DNA from: Henckelia pumila
Taxonomy: Eukaryota; Streptophyta; Magnoliopsida; Lamiales; Gesneriaceae
DNA: 64,000 bases
Assembly (NCBI RefSeq): GCF_033568475.1
Contig: NC_133120.1
Span: 83,904,151-83,968,150, forward strand
Reading direction: 5' to 3'
The notes under the pieces are model-generated. The model was not told where the DNA came from and made no database searches. It saw only the letters and a program-made list of their open reading frames with translations. The position numbers were made by a program, and so were the translations under genes. Below are positions 36,184 to 47,957 of the stretch, in pieces. Positions within the stretch are counted from its first letter, which is position 1. Every line of letters starts with the position of its first letter.

Positions 36184-38877
36184 ATGGCAGCCCTTATCCA
36201 CCACCGCAGCCATCCCCCCGCCGCCGCCTCCCTCTCCTCTCACAACCGTCCGTGCGGACACTGTACTCGTCAACCAAATTCGCAAGCTATTTGTTTCTTT
36301 TCACACTCAAAAGTTCCTCTTTCCCTCGCCTATAGTAAATCCGGGCTCCTCTCGGACCCTTCATCTTCAGTCTCCAAGAAACCATCGTTTGAGCCCATTT
36401 TTATCCAAAATCCTCATGAAATCCATCAACCGCTCTCAGAATATGACCGTTCACATTTTCTTCGATTATCCGTCCAGTACTCTGATGTTCAGCTCAGTAA
36501 AGCGGTCCACGCTTCAATTCTCAAGATTGAAGAAAACACCCGCGTGTTTAATCCTCTCATTACATCTTATCTCGAATTGGGTCACGTAGATTATGCCCAA
36601 AAAGTTTTTAATTCTCTTTCAAGCCCAGACGTTGTGTCCCACACTGCTATGATTTCAGGGTTGACGAGGTGTAGTCGTTTGAGTGAAGCTGTGGGGCTCT
36701 TCTTTGAGATGAGAAGCTCAGGTATTGAACCTAATGAATACACCTTCGTTGCATTGCTGACTGCTTGTGTGCGTTTATTGGATTTAGAGTTCGGTTCCCA
36801 AGTTCACTCCTTTTTGATTAAATTGGGTTATATGGATTCCAGTTATGTAGTGAATTCACTATTGGCGCTGTATGGTAAATGTGGGGGCTTAGAATTTATG
36901 ATCAAATTGTTTCATGAAATGAATCATAAGGACATCGCTTCTTGGAATACTGTCATTTCTTGTTTGGTCAAGGAAGGTTTGTACGACAAAGCATTTGAAT
37001 TGTTTCGTAATATGTTGAGGCTTAGTGGTTGTAAAGGTGATTATTTTACTTTTTCTAGTCTCTTGATCGCGAGTGCTAGAAGTTTTGCGACTAGGGAAGG
37101 CAGAGAAATTCATGCATACGCATATAAGATTGGGTACGAAATCAATTTGAGTGTTAATAATGCACTTCTTGAGTTCTATTCCAACTGTGGATGTGCGAAA
37201 GACGTGGAGATTTTGTTTGAGAGGATGCAGGTGAAAGATGTTTTCACTTACACTGAAATGGTCAATGCTTATATGGGATTTGGGCTTGTTGACTTAGCTG
37301 CGGAGGTTTTTCGTGGGATGCCAGAAAAAAATTGTGTTTCCTACAGTTCTCTTTTAGCTGGATTATGTAAAAACGGCATGGGTTTCAAGGCTTTAGCATT
37401 GTTCTGTAGAATGGTGAAGGAGGGCTTGGAGTTCACTGACTTTACCTTGACGAGCGTTTTAAATGCCTGTGGGTTGATGATGGATACAAGAACCAGTGAA
37501 CAGATTCATGGCTTTGTTCTAAAGTTTGGTTTTGGGTCAAATCACTGTATCGAAACAGCATTACTCGATATGTGCACTAGGTGTGGTAGAATGGCTGATG
37601 CTGAAAAGATATTCCACCAGTTTATGCAGGATCAGAACAGTTCATATATGCTGACGTCAATGATATGTGCATATTCTCGGAATGCAGAGCCAGATAAAGC
37701 AATTTCTTTGATCTGCCGGTGGCATAATGAAGGACATGTTGAATTGGATGAAGTTGCCTTAGCTTCAATTCTTGGCATATGTGGAGAGTTGGCGTTTCTA
37801 AAACTCGGCGAACAATTTCATTGTAAGGCTATAAAATACGGTTTCTTGATTGATATAGGTGTGGGGAACGCCTTACTTAGCATGTACTCTAAATGTGGTT
37901 ATATGGAACTAGCCATTGATGTCTTTTACGGTATGTCTGAACATGACATAGTTTCATGGAACAGTTTGCTGTCTTGTCATATTCTTAATCGGCAGGGAGA
38001 GAAAGCCTTGAACACGTGGGAAAAAATGAAGCAATCCAGGATATCACCCGATGCTGTCACCTTTAGTTTAATTATTTCAGCTTATCGACACACCAACTCA
38101 AGTTTGGTTGAGAGTTGCCGCGATATTTTCCTTTCTATGAAATCCACCTATCACATTGAACCTGATTCAGACCATTATGCTTGTTTGGTTAGTGTTTTAG
38201 GTTACTGGGGTCTTCTTAAAGAAGCAGAGGAAATAATCAATAACATGCCGTTCGAGCCTAAGACTTCTGTTTGGCGAGCATTGCTCGATAGCTGTAGAAT
38301 GCACACAAACACCTCAATTGGGAAACGAGCTGCCAAGAAAATACTCAACATAGAGCCCCAAGATCCCTCAACTTACATACTAAAATCAAATCTTTACTCT
38401 GCGTCAGGGAGATGGCAGTGTGCTGAGTTCGTCAGGGAAGAGATGAGAGATCGAGGATTTCGAAAATTCCCTGGTCGAAGCTGGATAATACATCAGAACA
38501 AGATTCACTTGTTCTTCGCTAGGGACAGATCTCATTCCCAGTCAAAAGACATTTACAGTGGGCTCGAAGTATTATACTCGGAATGTTTGAAAGCTGGTTA
38601 TATACCTGATACGAGCTTTGTTCTTCACGAAGTAGAGGAGCATCAAAAGATGAGTTTTTTGTTATACCACAGTGCGAAACTAGCTGTTGTTTACGGGATT
38701 TTGGCTCTCAGGACCAGGGAACCCGTTCGAGTCGTGAAGAACATCAATCTCTGTGGAGACTGCCATACTTTCTTTAAGTATGTTTCAGTTGTTACTAGAA
38801 GGGAGATACATGTAAGAGATGCCTCTGGTTTTCACCGTTTTTATATGGGTGAATGTTCCTGCAAAGATTACTGGTGA
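36184..38877 (+). CDS. EMB175: EMB175-type PPR protein with C-terminal DYW domain
   Basis: Single exon, 897 aa from the ATG at 36184. The frame stays open to 36163, but that codon is GTG, so the downstream ATG is the start. The N-terminus is Ser/His/Pro-rich with few acids, consistent with a plastid transit peptide. PPR repeats of P, L and S type run from about 85 to 700 (for example DVVSHTAMISGLTRCSRLSE, DIVSWNSLLSCHILN), then E/E+ and DYW regions ending GECSCKDYW. The order and unusual wording match Arabidopsis At5g03800/EMB175, needed for embryo development and plastid-targeted. The DYW domain keeps CGDCH, but HSAKLAV replaces the usual HSEKLA, so the catalytic glutamate is absent and it probably cannot deaminate by itself. 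No intron is seen. Confidence 0.93.
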   Translation: MAALIHHRSHPPAAASLSSHNRPCGHCTRQPNSQAICFFSHSKVPLSLAYSKSGLLSDPSSSVSKKPSFEPIFIQNPHEIHQPLSEYDRSHFLRLSVQYSDVQLSKAVHASILKIEENTRVFNPLITSYLELGHVDYAQKVFNSLSSPDVVSHTAMISGLTRCSRLSEAVGLFFEMRSSGIEPNEYTFVALLTACVRLLDLEFGSQVHSFLIKLGYMDSSYVVNSLLALYGKCGGLEFMIKLFHEMNHKDIASWNTVISCLVKEGLYDKAFELFRNMLRLSGCKGDYFTFSSLLIASARSFATREGREIHAYAYKIGYEINLSVNNALLEFYSNCGCAKDVEILFERMQVKDVFTYTEMVNAYMGFGLVDLAAEVFRGMPEKNCVSYSSLLAGLCKNGMGFKALALFCRMVKEGLEFTDFTLTSVLNACGLMMDTRTSEQIHGFVLKFGFGSNHCIETALLDMCTRCGRMADAEKIFHQFMQDQNSSYMLTSMICAYSRNAEPDKAISLICRWHNEGHVELDEVALASILGICGELAFLKLGEQFHCKAIKYGFLIDIGVGNALLSMYSKCGYMELAIDVFYGMSEHDIVSWNSLLSCHILNRQGEKALNTWEKMKQSRISPDAVTFSLIISAYRHTNSSLVESCRDIFLSMKSTYHIEPDSDHYACLVSVLGYWGLLKEAEEIINNMPFEPKTSVWRALLDSCRMHTNTSIGKRAAKKILNIEPQDPSTYILKSNLYSASGRWQCAEFVREEMRDRGFRKFPGRSWIIHQNKIHLFFARDRSHSQSKDIYSGLEVLYSECLKAGYIPDTSFVLHEVEEHQKMSFLLYHSAKLAVVYGILALRTREPVRVVKNINLCGDCHTFFKYVSVVTRREIHVRDASGFHRFYMGECSCKDYW

Positions 38878-38974
38878 AGAACGATCTCAAATATAAGTCC
38901 ACAACATTTTCATGTTATTTTGCAGAAGCCAATTTTGTGAATATCGTAGTGATATTTTTTCACATAAATTTGAA

Positions 38975-38983
38975 GTCAAAGTT
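38975..38983. repeat. Left 9-bp target duplication of the foldback element
   Basis: GTCAAAGTT is matched by GTCAAACTT at 40414-40422 with one mismatch. Confidence 0.6.
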
Positions 38984-39528
38984 GGGGGTAAATTCATAAT
39001 CATCCCTCATGTTTGAATTCAGTTTCAAAATCATCCTCGACCTTTCAAAGAACTTCAATCTCATCCCTCATATATCTTTTGGTTAAAAATACGACTAATT
39101 ATTTGTTTTTTTTAAGTTTTTTGACTTAAATGCCCTTTTGTTTTTTTTTTAAAAAATTATTTGAATACTATAAAAAAATTTATTATTCAGTATAATTCAA
39201 ATAAAAATATAATAGTTTTAATAAAAATAACTAATTATATAAAATAAATTAATAATTTATAATAATATGTTGAACGCAATAATTGCTCTTGCTAGGAGAG
39301 CGATCGATCGTGAGTCATTCGTGACACATGAGCTATTGTGTGGTTTAAATTATTTGAGTTTCACTATTACCACCAACTATATATAAATTTTGAGAAAAAG
39401 ACAAACGTTAGGTCTATAACTTATATCATAAATAATGTCACAATTTTGATTCACATTAATCGCAATGATACAATTATTGAGAGATTAATTGTTGGAAGCA
39501 AAGATTAAAATTATTTGCCAAAATTTGA

Positions 39529-39532
<4 letters not shown>

Positions 39533-39590
<58 letters not shown>
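39533..39590. repeat. (TA)n microsatellite, left of the small palindrome
   Basis: Nearly pure TA repeat of about 58 bases, mirrored by another at 39735-39776. Confidence 0.9.
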
Positions 39591-39593
<3 letters not shown>

Positions 39594-39731
39594 TTCTTTT
39601 ATGGTGCCCAACACTATATGCCCACTTCATGCCCACCAAGTACAATAGATGAGTTGACCGGTACAATAGATGAGTTGACTTGTACATGGTAGACATGAAG
39701 TGGGCATATAGTGTTGGGCACCATAAAAGAA

Positions 39732-39734
<3 letters not shown>
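39591..39734. mobile_element. Small (TA)n-flanked palindromic MITE (144 bp)
   Basis: The terminal inverted repeats begin GAGTTCTTTTATGGTGCCCA and match the opposite end perfectly for about 40 bases. The core has a 21-bp unit (gtacaatagatgagttgac) twice. Both sides are (TA)n, so insertion into or next to TA repeats is likely, as described for rice Micron elements. Family membership is inferred from structure alone. Confidence 0.7.

Positions 39735-39776
<42 letters not shown>
39735..39776. repeat. (TA)n microsatellite, right of the small palindrome
   Basis: Nearly pure TA repeat of about 42 bases. Confidence 0.9.
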
Positions 39777-39777
<1 letters not shown>

Positions 39778-40413
39778 CATAATTATATATTTTCAAATAA
39801 AAATATAACAGTATTGGAAAAAAATAAATATTTATATACAATTAATTAATAATAATTGTAATAATATTACAAATAATATGTTTTTATAAATATTACAAAA
39901 TAAAATTAATTTTGTTATAATTATTCTATATTTTTTTAGGTATATGTTCAAATTTTAACCACTAAATTTTATATTTTATATTTTGTCTTTAATAAATATA
40001 TAATATTTGTGTTTTATTTAAATTAAAAATTTGTTATATTATTGGAAAACATTAATTTATTTTATATAATTAGTTATTTTTATCAATAATATTATATTTA
40101 TTTTGAATCAACATTATTCAATTATTTAAATTAATTTTTTTGTATTATTTAAATTAAATTTTTTATATTATTAGAAAACATTAATTTATTTTATATAATT
40201 AATTATTTTTATCAATATTATTGTATATTTTTTTGAATCAACATTATTTAAATAAGACAAAAGGACATTTAAGTCAAAAAATTTTAAAAGATAAATAATT
40301 GGTCTTATTTTTAATAAAAAATAGAGATGAAGGATGATAACGAAGTAATCTGAAATGTGAGGGATGATTTTGAAATTGGTTTCAAACGTGATTGATAAAA
40401 ATAAATTTTACCC

Positions 40414-43400
40414 GTCAAACTTGTCTTGTTCAATATATCCATTTTCATCTGTAAAAATCATCTTGTGATTGTCATGACCCAATAATAAGAGGCTTTGAAG
40501 GTCACTCTCAAAAAAAAAAAAAAAAAAGGCTTTGAAGGTGGGCCCATTAGCTATCCAATGTGAATGAGAATAAAAATGAACATATCCAAATAAAATGTCG
40601 AAATCAACTCCCATTAAGTTTAAGCCATGAAAAATTGTGAGTGTTTGCTAAAGATTATATTTTTAAAATAATTATCATGCAAAATCGTGAGTGTTTGCTA
40701 AAGATTACGTTTTTAAAGTAATTATCACTGAAGAGCGAAAAAACGTAAAAAGTAGATAATATTATAAAATAAAGTCAAAAATTAAAAAAAATTCAAGTTA
40801 AAACGTTTTATTTTTAGAGGACATTTTTCAAACTATCTCGTTTTTAGATAGGGATTGATGGTATAAATGAATGAAAATAATGATTAATTTTGAATTAAAA
40901 AAATACTATCCAGAAAAATTTCTGTTTATTTACCAAAAACCAGAATCATTTTGAAGAATCACAAACACCATAACAACTTCTTCTGAATTTGGATTAAATT
41001 AAGCATAAGAAAAATTAGGGGTTAAGACTGATTTTTTTTAAACGAAAAGTGAAGAACAACTTTTCTACAAATAATTTTGTAGAAATTTTATTATAATTAT
41101 TATTATTTTTTGATTCTCGGAATTATAATTATTTAAAATGGTATATATATTTTTCGAATTATAAATGGCATCATGATATATATGTTCCCTATTCGAAATT
41201 CCTAAAACGGCCGCGTCGCTACTAATAAAGGAAGATTATAGCCGAATTATGTACAAGTACAAGAGAAAACGAAATAATGCATACTGGAAATTACAAATTA
41301 AAAAAAACATCACACGTTGGTTTAAAATTTTATGGAGTGAAACCATAAAATGGCGAAAAGAAGAAAAAAGAAATAACCCTTAAAAAGAGTGGAACAAGGC
41401 ATGCATTATGTCTCTACTCTCCATCCTTTTAACCGATCTCACCACGTCTCATGTCTCTGCAGTATGGTCACCAAATAGCTCATATATAGGAAGAATTTAT
41501 TATCTTTGAATTATGCTTAGCATCGACTTAATTATTAAGATTCTCTTTGTTTGTATCAGTAAAAATTGGGATTTTGAACTATAATTGAATTTGGATTTGG
41601 AATTCATGGATTTAGAATTCCTTTTTGGTGTTTGGCATAAAAAATTTGATTGATAAAGATAATATTGTTTAATATAAAAATATTATACATCATTTATTTT
41701 TAAATTTCTTGAATCCTTTTTGTAAACATTCATGTATTTTCTTTTCAAAATATAGAAATAATTATTTTTAAAAATAACAAAAAAATCCGTAATAAATTAA
41801 AATTTTATATTAAAAATAATTAATCATTAGAAAAAAAGTTTATTACGGAATTCTGATCAAAATTTAATAAATTAAACTTTTATATTAAAAATAACTGATA
41901 TTTTTTAATATTTATAGAAAATTTTAAGCATAAAATATTTCTATTTTATTTTTATATAAATTTATCAAAATATTGTATATCACTACGTGTATTTTAAAAA
42001 TAATTTAGGAATATCATATTTTATTAAGTTTTTAAAAATAATATAAAATTATTATTTATGTATATAAATTAATATTGAAAAAGGATTTTTATGTTGTCCA
42101 TAGTTGAAATCCCATGAAATCTCTTTAATTTGTTATTAATGATAACTTTATTTTTCATTTTATCTCTTTGGCAAACATTTTTTTTACGTGACCACCGGCT
42201 GAAGTGATATCTTAATTCATATACGCATGTCCTTTTACCTTCTTCTCATAATTCAGCGACAAGGGGAAATAAATTAATTTTAAATTTTGTAGAAGAATAT
42301 ATCGTTTATTATTTTATTTCCAAAAAAAATATTGAGACGTGTGAGAAAAAAATTAATCAGGATTTAATGTACCGGAATAGACTAATGCCACCCAATATTA
42401 ATACTGGTTAAGCAAGCGGCCAAACTTCGTCAAACGGAAGTTGTCAACTTAATGCCATCATAAATTAGCTACACAACACACACATTATTTAACAACATAC
42501 ATTTTATGAGCCGATATTCCAAATCAATTTTATGATACGGATATTCGAACAATAAAAAATATTAATTTTTATCTTGTACATCGCATCGAGTCATCGAAAA
42601 ATCACTACAAAAATTCAGGTTAAGCTTGAATAAAAATATTTCAAAAATTCATAAATTCAAATTTATATTTATTGTTTAAGGAATTTTCTTTCGAACATTC
42701 AAACGGAAACCCCACGCGCGGCCGTCCACGAAGGATCAAGTAGAGCGCCATGGCTACGTGGTAGGCAACAACTTTACACGAGATATTTGCTGAGTGAATT
42801 AGATAAGAAATCACGAAAATAGATCTTATAACAGATAAGTTTATAATATATTGATATATTTAAATCCATAATATAATTTCACAATCATATGTCCTATAGT
42901 ATTTACAAGTTCGTCATAGTCATTAAATAAAAAAAATGAATATTAATTGTATTCTCTATAATATTAATTTGCAAAACATCCCAACAAAAGAATATAGCAA
43001 TAAATACAAATTTTTAACATATCTAATTTCTGTTTAATAACACTTTAATTTCAAATCTTACAAGACATTTAAGTTGTTGAACATGTAATCCTAAACGGGT
43101 ATCATAAAAATGCATAAATTATAGTATTATTAACATTGAATTTGATAATAAAAATATATAGAGGAAAAAAATTGAATTAGACTATAATTCAATCATTATA
43201 ATGATTTGGGACCGGGTTGAATTGAGATTAGAAAAGGACTAATCTATTGTTGCATGCAAAAAAAAAATAAAAATAAAAAAAAAAAAAATCAAGTCTAGCT
43301 TATATACGGGCATGGATAGGAGACACTTGGCTGGTTGGCGGAACCAGCTCTCGCCAATCGTAGCTTCCTCTTCCACTCCATGCCTACTCACCTTCTTAAT

Positions 43401-43640
43401 TTCACTCACTGACCTATACATACATCATACATGCATATATATATATTCACTCTATGTGTGTGTATACATAAACAAATATAGCTCTTCACAAAGAGAGAAA
43501 GTTGGAGAGAATCACATATATACAAAGATAATATTGAAGTAAAAAGAGATTGAAATAATTAAGGTAAGTGCTTGAAAAATAAAGATTTTGGAAATCAAGA
43601 AAAGGATATGGCTAATATGATTTGAGTTAATCAGAATCTT
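40414..43640. other. Long AT-rich spacer before the glycosyltransferase
   Basis: No gene is seen. A two-copy tandem of about 52 bp (gtgagtgtttgctaaagatt) lies at about 40637-40735, and A-rich tracts lie at 40508 and 43258-43290. The last few hundred bases should hold the promoter and leader of the GT47 gene. Bases 41540-42190 might be an old degenerate insertion (cttggt/tttggc words at both ends), but its ends are not clear. Confidence 0.5.
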
Positions 43641-43667
43641 ATGAGGAAGAACAGATTCGTGCTGTAA
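43641..43667 (+). CDS. Short upstream ORF before the GT47 gene
   Basis: ATG at 43641 opens an eight-codon frame (MRKNRFVL) that stops seven bases before the GT47 ATG at 43675. If it lies in the transcribed leader it could damp translation. Transcription start is unknown, so its role is a guess. Confidence 0.35.
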   Translation: MRKNRFVL

Positions 43668-43674
43668 GAGCAGG

Positions 43675-45968
43675 ATGTGTTTGTGCTGGAAAACATCGTC
43701 GTATTCGACGAGGCTTTTGGCGATCTTTGTCTCGTTAGTGTTTGTTTCTGGGCTGGTGGCGTTATTTGGTGCGAAATCCTCGAGTTGGGAGTTCGTTCGG
43801 GATTACTATGGCTCGAGGAGTGGTATGTTATTCAAGGGTTTTGGAGGAAGGGAAGCGGGAGAGGCGGAGGTGCCTCCGAGGGATCGACATAATCTAAGTA
43901 TCTCCGGTGCGTCGCCGGAGATTGCACCGCCGGTAATTGTCGTAACACGATTCATTGTGTTCTTTTGACCATGTGGGAAATAATTGCTTTGCTATTTTCA
44001 GTTTTCATTACTCAATTCTAATTTAAAAATATGAATAGGTGACTTTTCTTATGTATTAATTTACACAAGTCTCTTCTCGTTTTTATGGCTTATTTGGCTT
44101 TTTTTATTGGGGCGCGGAATTCCTAAAAAAAAAATTAGTGTGGATTTTATACCATTCACAAAATTAAGATACTATATTTCGGTAAGAAATATTATATTCT
44201 CCAGTACTCCAACGTTGTCGGTTGTCACATCCATAATAAAAAATTTTATTTTGAATTTTGCACTCGTGTTGCAAACACTAGTACACTACCTAGATATAGA
44301 TGTTAACACTGAATTTGTTTAAATAACGATTTAATTTCCTATATAAATTGTATATCATCGTTGATAAATTTGTGAAACAGGTGGTTAACAATGAGATTCT
44401 TGCTCCTCCATCAAGTGCAATAATAAATGGAAACATCATCAATTTACTAAGAGTGGAGGCCTCGCTGCAGCAAGCTCGAGCCGCGATTAGAAATGCACGA
44501 AACAACAACAATCATACAGACAATACCGACTACTACATCCCGGACGGTCCGATATACCGGAATGCTCTCTCCTTCCACCGGTACGTACGTACCTATATTT
44601 CCTTTTCCGGCACCATCATGAGTACGTTGTAGTACTAGTCGGATGTTTGTCTCGTGTTTTCGTGCTAGCTAGCACAACATACTTAATTTATAGCTACTCG
44701 ATAGACAAAGCTTGGAATTGATCCATACATGTGGAAATGTTCTTGTAATTGGTGCTTTAATTATATAGGAGTTACTTGGAGATGGAAAAGAAGCTCAAAG
44801 TGTTCGTATACGAAGAAGGGGAGCAGCCCGTTTTTCACAACGGTCCTTGTGGGAGTATCTATGCTATAGAGGGAAATTTCATGTCCAAGATGGAACGTAC
44901 CGGATTTCGGACAAGGAATCCTGAGAATGCACACGTTTTCTTCCTTCCATTCAGTGTGGCGTTCATAGTACACTTCATTTTCGAGAAGAATGTTCCGGAT
45001 CAATGGCTTCCGATGAAACAGACGGTGAAGGACTACGTGGATCTTCTTGCTGTAAAATATCCTTATTGGAACCGAAGCAGTGGATCCGATCACTTCATGC
45101 TTGCTTGCCATGATTGGGTATGTAATGTGATTACACATTTATTCTTGGTCTTTTTGTTAACAAAATTTTACAAGATTTCAATTTTCTGAGAAGTGCTTTT
45201 AAGAAGCGGTCTCAAACACTACCTAATTCTTTCAACTGGTTTATGTGAAAAGAACAGAATCCAATATCTGGACTAATAAAATAAGACATTTTGCAGGGGC
45301 CTGAACTATCGAAGTCAGTTCCAGAGCTATTCAAGAACTCGATTCGAGCTTTGTGCAATGCGAACACATCCGAAGGGTTCCAGCCATCGAAAGATGTATC
45401 CATACCGGAAATCAACCTACCAGGCGGCGTCACGACAGGCTTGCTTGGCGGGCCAGAGCCATGGGAACGCCGGATACTCGTGTTCTTCGCAGGAGGTCTG
45501 CACGGCCCCATCAGGCCTATTCTTCTGGACCATTGGGAGAACAAAGATCCAGACGTTCAAGTACACAAGTACCTACCAAAGAACATGTCGTATCACTCGA
45601 TGATGAGACAAAGCAAGTACTGCATTTGTCCCAGTGGGTACGAGGTCGCGAGTCCGAGGATGGTGGAGGCATTGTACATGGGGTGCGTCCCCGTGCTAAT
45701 GAAAGATCACTACGTGCCCCCGTTCGCCGACGTCCTGAACTGGAAGTCGTTTTCGGTGGAGATCTCGACGGATGAAATCCCGGACATGAAGAAAATTCTA
45801 CAAGCAATTCCTATGAGAAAGTACTTGAGGATGCACAAAAGGGGTGTGCAAGCGAGGCGACATTTTGAGATCAATTTGGTTCCTCAAAGGTATGATGTGT
45901 TTCATATGACCCTTCATTCCATTTGGCTGAGGAGACTTAACATTAAGCTCCTCGAAGAATTGGGATGA
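43675..45968 (+). CDS. GT47 exostosin-family glycosyltransferase (At5g03795-like)
   Basis: Four exons, 43675-43932, 44381-44580, 44769-45117 and 45297-45968, with correct phases and GT-AG borders encode about 492 aa. A short cytosolic end, one hydrophobic segment (about 13-33, LLAIFVSLVFVSGLVALF) and a stem region indicate a type II Golgi membrane protein. The exostosin domain (about 150-470) contains LKVFVYEEGEQPVFHNGP, SDHFMLACHDWGPE, RALCNANTSEGF, ILVFFAGG and the donor-site-like CICPSGYEVASPRMVEALY with CVPV. GT47 enzymes add sugars to cell-wall matrix polysaccharides; donor and acceptor are unknown here. Wording and neighbourhood next to EMB175 match Arabidopsis At5g03795, which adjoins At5g03800. 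Confidence 0.93.
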
Positions 45969-46317
45969 AATTTTTTGTACTTGTTTCTTGTTTTGACGTG
46001 TGAAAAAAATCTTGGATACCGATTATATATATAGTTTGGAATTAATTTTTTGTAAACAAGGAAAGTAAGGTGCATTTTTGTGTTTAATAAGGCTCTCACG
46101 AGACCGTGTTCATGAGACGGATTGAACAACTTATATTTTTTTTTATAAGATAGAAAATCAACTGGTAAAACTTTTCTGGTGAGTTTTTTATTTTTTTTTT
46201 AATGCATGGTTTGCATTTGGTTCATTCAACAACTGATCAAATCAAATAAGATTTTATTTTTCCAGGAAAATTTAACCAACTTAATTTCTCATTGAATCCG
46301 AACAAATCGACATGTAG

Positions 46318-46441
46318 GTAGTGTTTGGGAGAGCTTCTTAGAATCACTTCTCAGCTTTTCGTTAACAAAAATTTGAAAATTTATGAAATTTTGTTAACCA
46401 AAAGTTGAGAAATACTTCCTAAAAGCTCTCCCAAACACTAC
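46318..46441. mobile_element. Foldback MITE, 124 bp
   Basis: The left arm gtagtgtttgggagagcttc is the near-perfect reverse complement of the right arm ending aagctctcccaaacactac. The sequence is palindromic almost to its centre (gttaacaaaa/ttttgttaac). No clear target duplication is seen, so the superfamily stays open. Confidence 0.7.
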
Positions 46442-47136
46442 ATTATTTCATCGGTAATCGAATTAATCCAACTTTAAAAAAAAATTTACTCACAACAAAC
46501 TCCGTAAAGTAAAGGAAAAATAGTTACTCGTGAAATAAGATAAGTCCAGCACCAAAACCCAAAACCAATTCAATATAATAGCTTTGCATAAAAAATAAAT
46601 AAAAATTGAAGTGCATTTTAAAAAATTCGATTATTTCACGTAAAAGTATCAATTAAGGCTCGAACCAAAGGAATAAATAATTGTTCTATTGGGCTAAAAT
46701 TTCTAACGTGGGCTACGAATGTCGTCATCAAGCCCAAAATTAATCAACAGAGAAGTATAAGCATAGGTACCATTTCACCGTGAAAACTTACATTTTGACC
46801 ACGTGAACGTAAACTCATTGAATCGAATTTTTTTATTTTAAAAAATTTTAATTAAGTTTATATAAAAACCAAAGATGCCAAAAATATTAAAACAATTGAA
46901 TTTAAAACAATAAGCGAATCAAAATATTATAAACACTGGTTTGTTAAGTAGTTGGAAAAAAAAATCAAACTTATTTATACTTTTTAAAATTTAAAATCCA
47001 ATTTAAAATAACGATATTACGTTAATAGAAAATATACATAAAAATTTCAAACGACTCTTATTCAGTGGGGGATAAGTTCATTACGAGATTCGCCGAATCA
47101 ACACTAAAAATCAATGAATCACAAATGTATCGATAT

Positions 47137-47290
47137 CTTTCAAAAGATGTTTTTTGATAGAGTAGCTAAATACTTGATAAATTAACAATTTCGAAAGATG
47201 TTTTGGTAGAGTAGCTAAGTACTTGGTAAATTAACAATTTTGAAAGATGTTTTGGTAGAGTAGCTAAGTACTTGGTAAATTTTCAATTGT
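47137..47290. repeat. Three-copy tandem repeat, about 51-bp unit
   Basis: aaagatgttttggtagagta followed by gctaagtacttggtaaatt occurs three times, starting near 47140, 47192 and 47242. The first copy is the most diverged. Confidence 0.85.
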
Positions 47291-47957
47291 TAATTGTTAA
47301 ATGTTTGATTTTATTTTAAATGTTCGATTTTTTTACCAACATTTTTTTGAACTAACCTGTTGCATAACTTGTTCAATGTAGCTGTCGTGGAATTTTACGT
47401 CCTCAAAAGATAAAATGAATTTACAATCCAAAATAGTCCTGTAAGTTTGCTTGTTTTGTGATTTGGTCCTGCAAGTATTCAATTTTGGGTTTTGGTCATG
47501 TAAGTTTAGTTATATTTTGGTGTTTAGTCTTTTTTTATTTTGACAATATTTTTTAATTTATAACCGGACCGATAATTAAACCGATCTAACTTAAAAAAAA
47601 GATCCAACTGGTTGGAATGTTTTAATCGCACAGTCGAATTGAAAAATCGTTTATATAATATAATTAATAATATATTTTAAATTATAAAAACCTAAATAAT
47701 TTATATAAATAGAAATATATATATATATATTTATCTTAGTTTGAAAACTAATTAACCATATAAATATATTCAAAAAAATTATAAACTCTAATATTAATAA
47801 ATAATATTTTTAACGAAGAAAAAATTTCAAATAATCATGTATATATATAATAAAATATTAAATTAAGGTTTTAAAATAAAAAAATAATTTTTCAAAAAAA
47901 AATTGAAAAACCAATTTTTCGGTTCTTGACCAGTTCTGCCTGTTCAACCATTAAAAC

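Larger units (their letters stand above)
38984..40413. mobile_element. Mutator-like foldback element, non-autonomous, 1.43 kb
   Basis: The left end gggggtaaattcataatcat and the right end (reverse complement gggtaaaatttatttttatc) start long inverted repeats of 150 bases or more. Both arms carry caaaatcatcc and ttttttgacttaaatg on matching strands. Nine-base flanking duplications fit the Mutator superfamily. The interior is AT-rich without a transposase and contains two (TA)n tracts around a small palindrome, plus an internal ~150-bp duplication near 40030-40250. Confidence 0.65.
45969..47957. other. AT-rich spacer with small repeats
   Basis: No gene is seen. It holds the 3' region of the GT47 gene, a gagaccg/gagacgg repeat relic (about 46090-46125), a foldback element (46318-46441) and a tandem repeat (47137-47290). 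The stretch 47420-47530 (tggtcctgcaagt, tggtcatgtaagt) resembles a common dispersed plant repeat. Confidence 0.5.

Noticed and set aside
39489-39780. Frames of 67-89 codons over the TA repeats
   Set aside because: They are Tyr-Ile repeats read from TA microsatellite and palindrome DNA, not protein.
41540-42190. Possible MITE-like insertion with ctttg/caaac words at both ends
   Set aside because: Inverted ends and target duplication could not be matched convincingly.
45353-45807. Alternative frames of 81-140 codons over GT47 exon 4
   Set aside because: They are shadows of a GC-rich real exon. The exostosin motifs lie only in the annotated frame.
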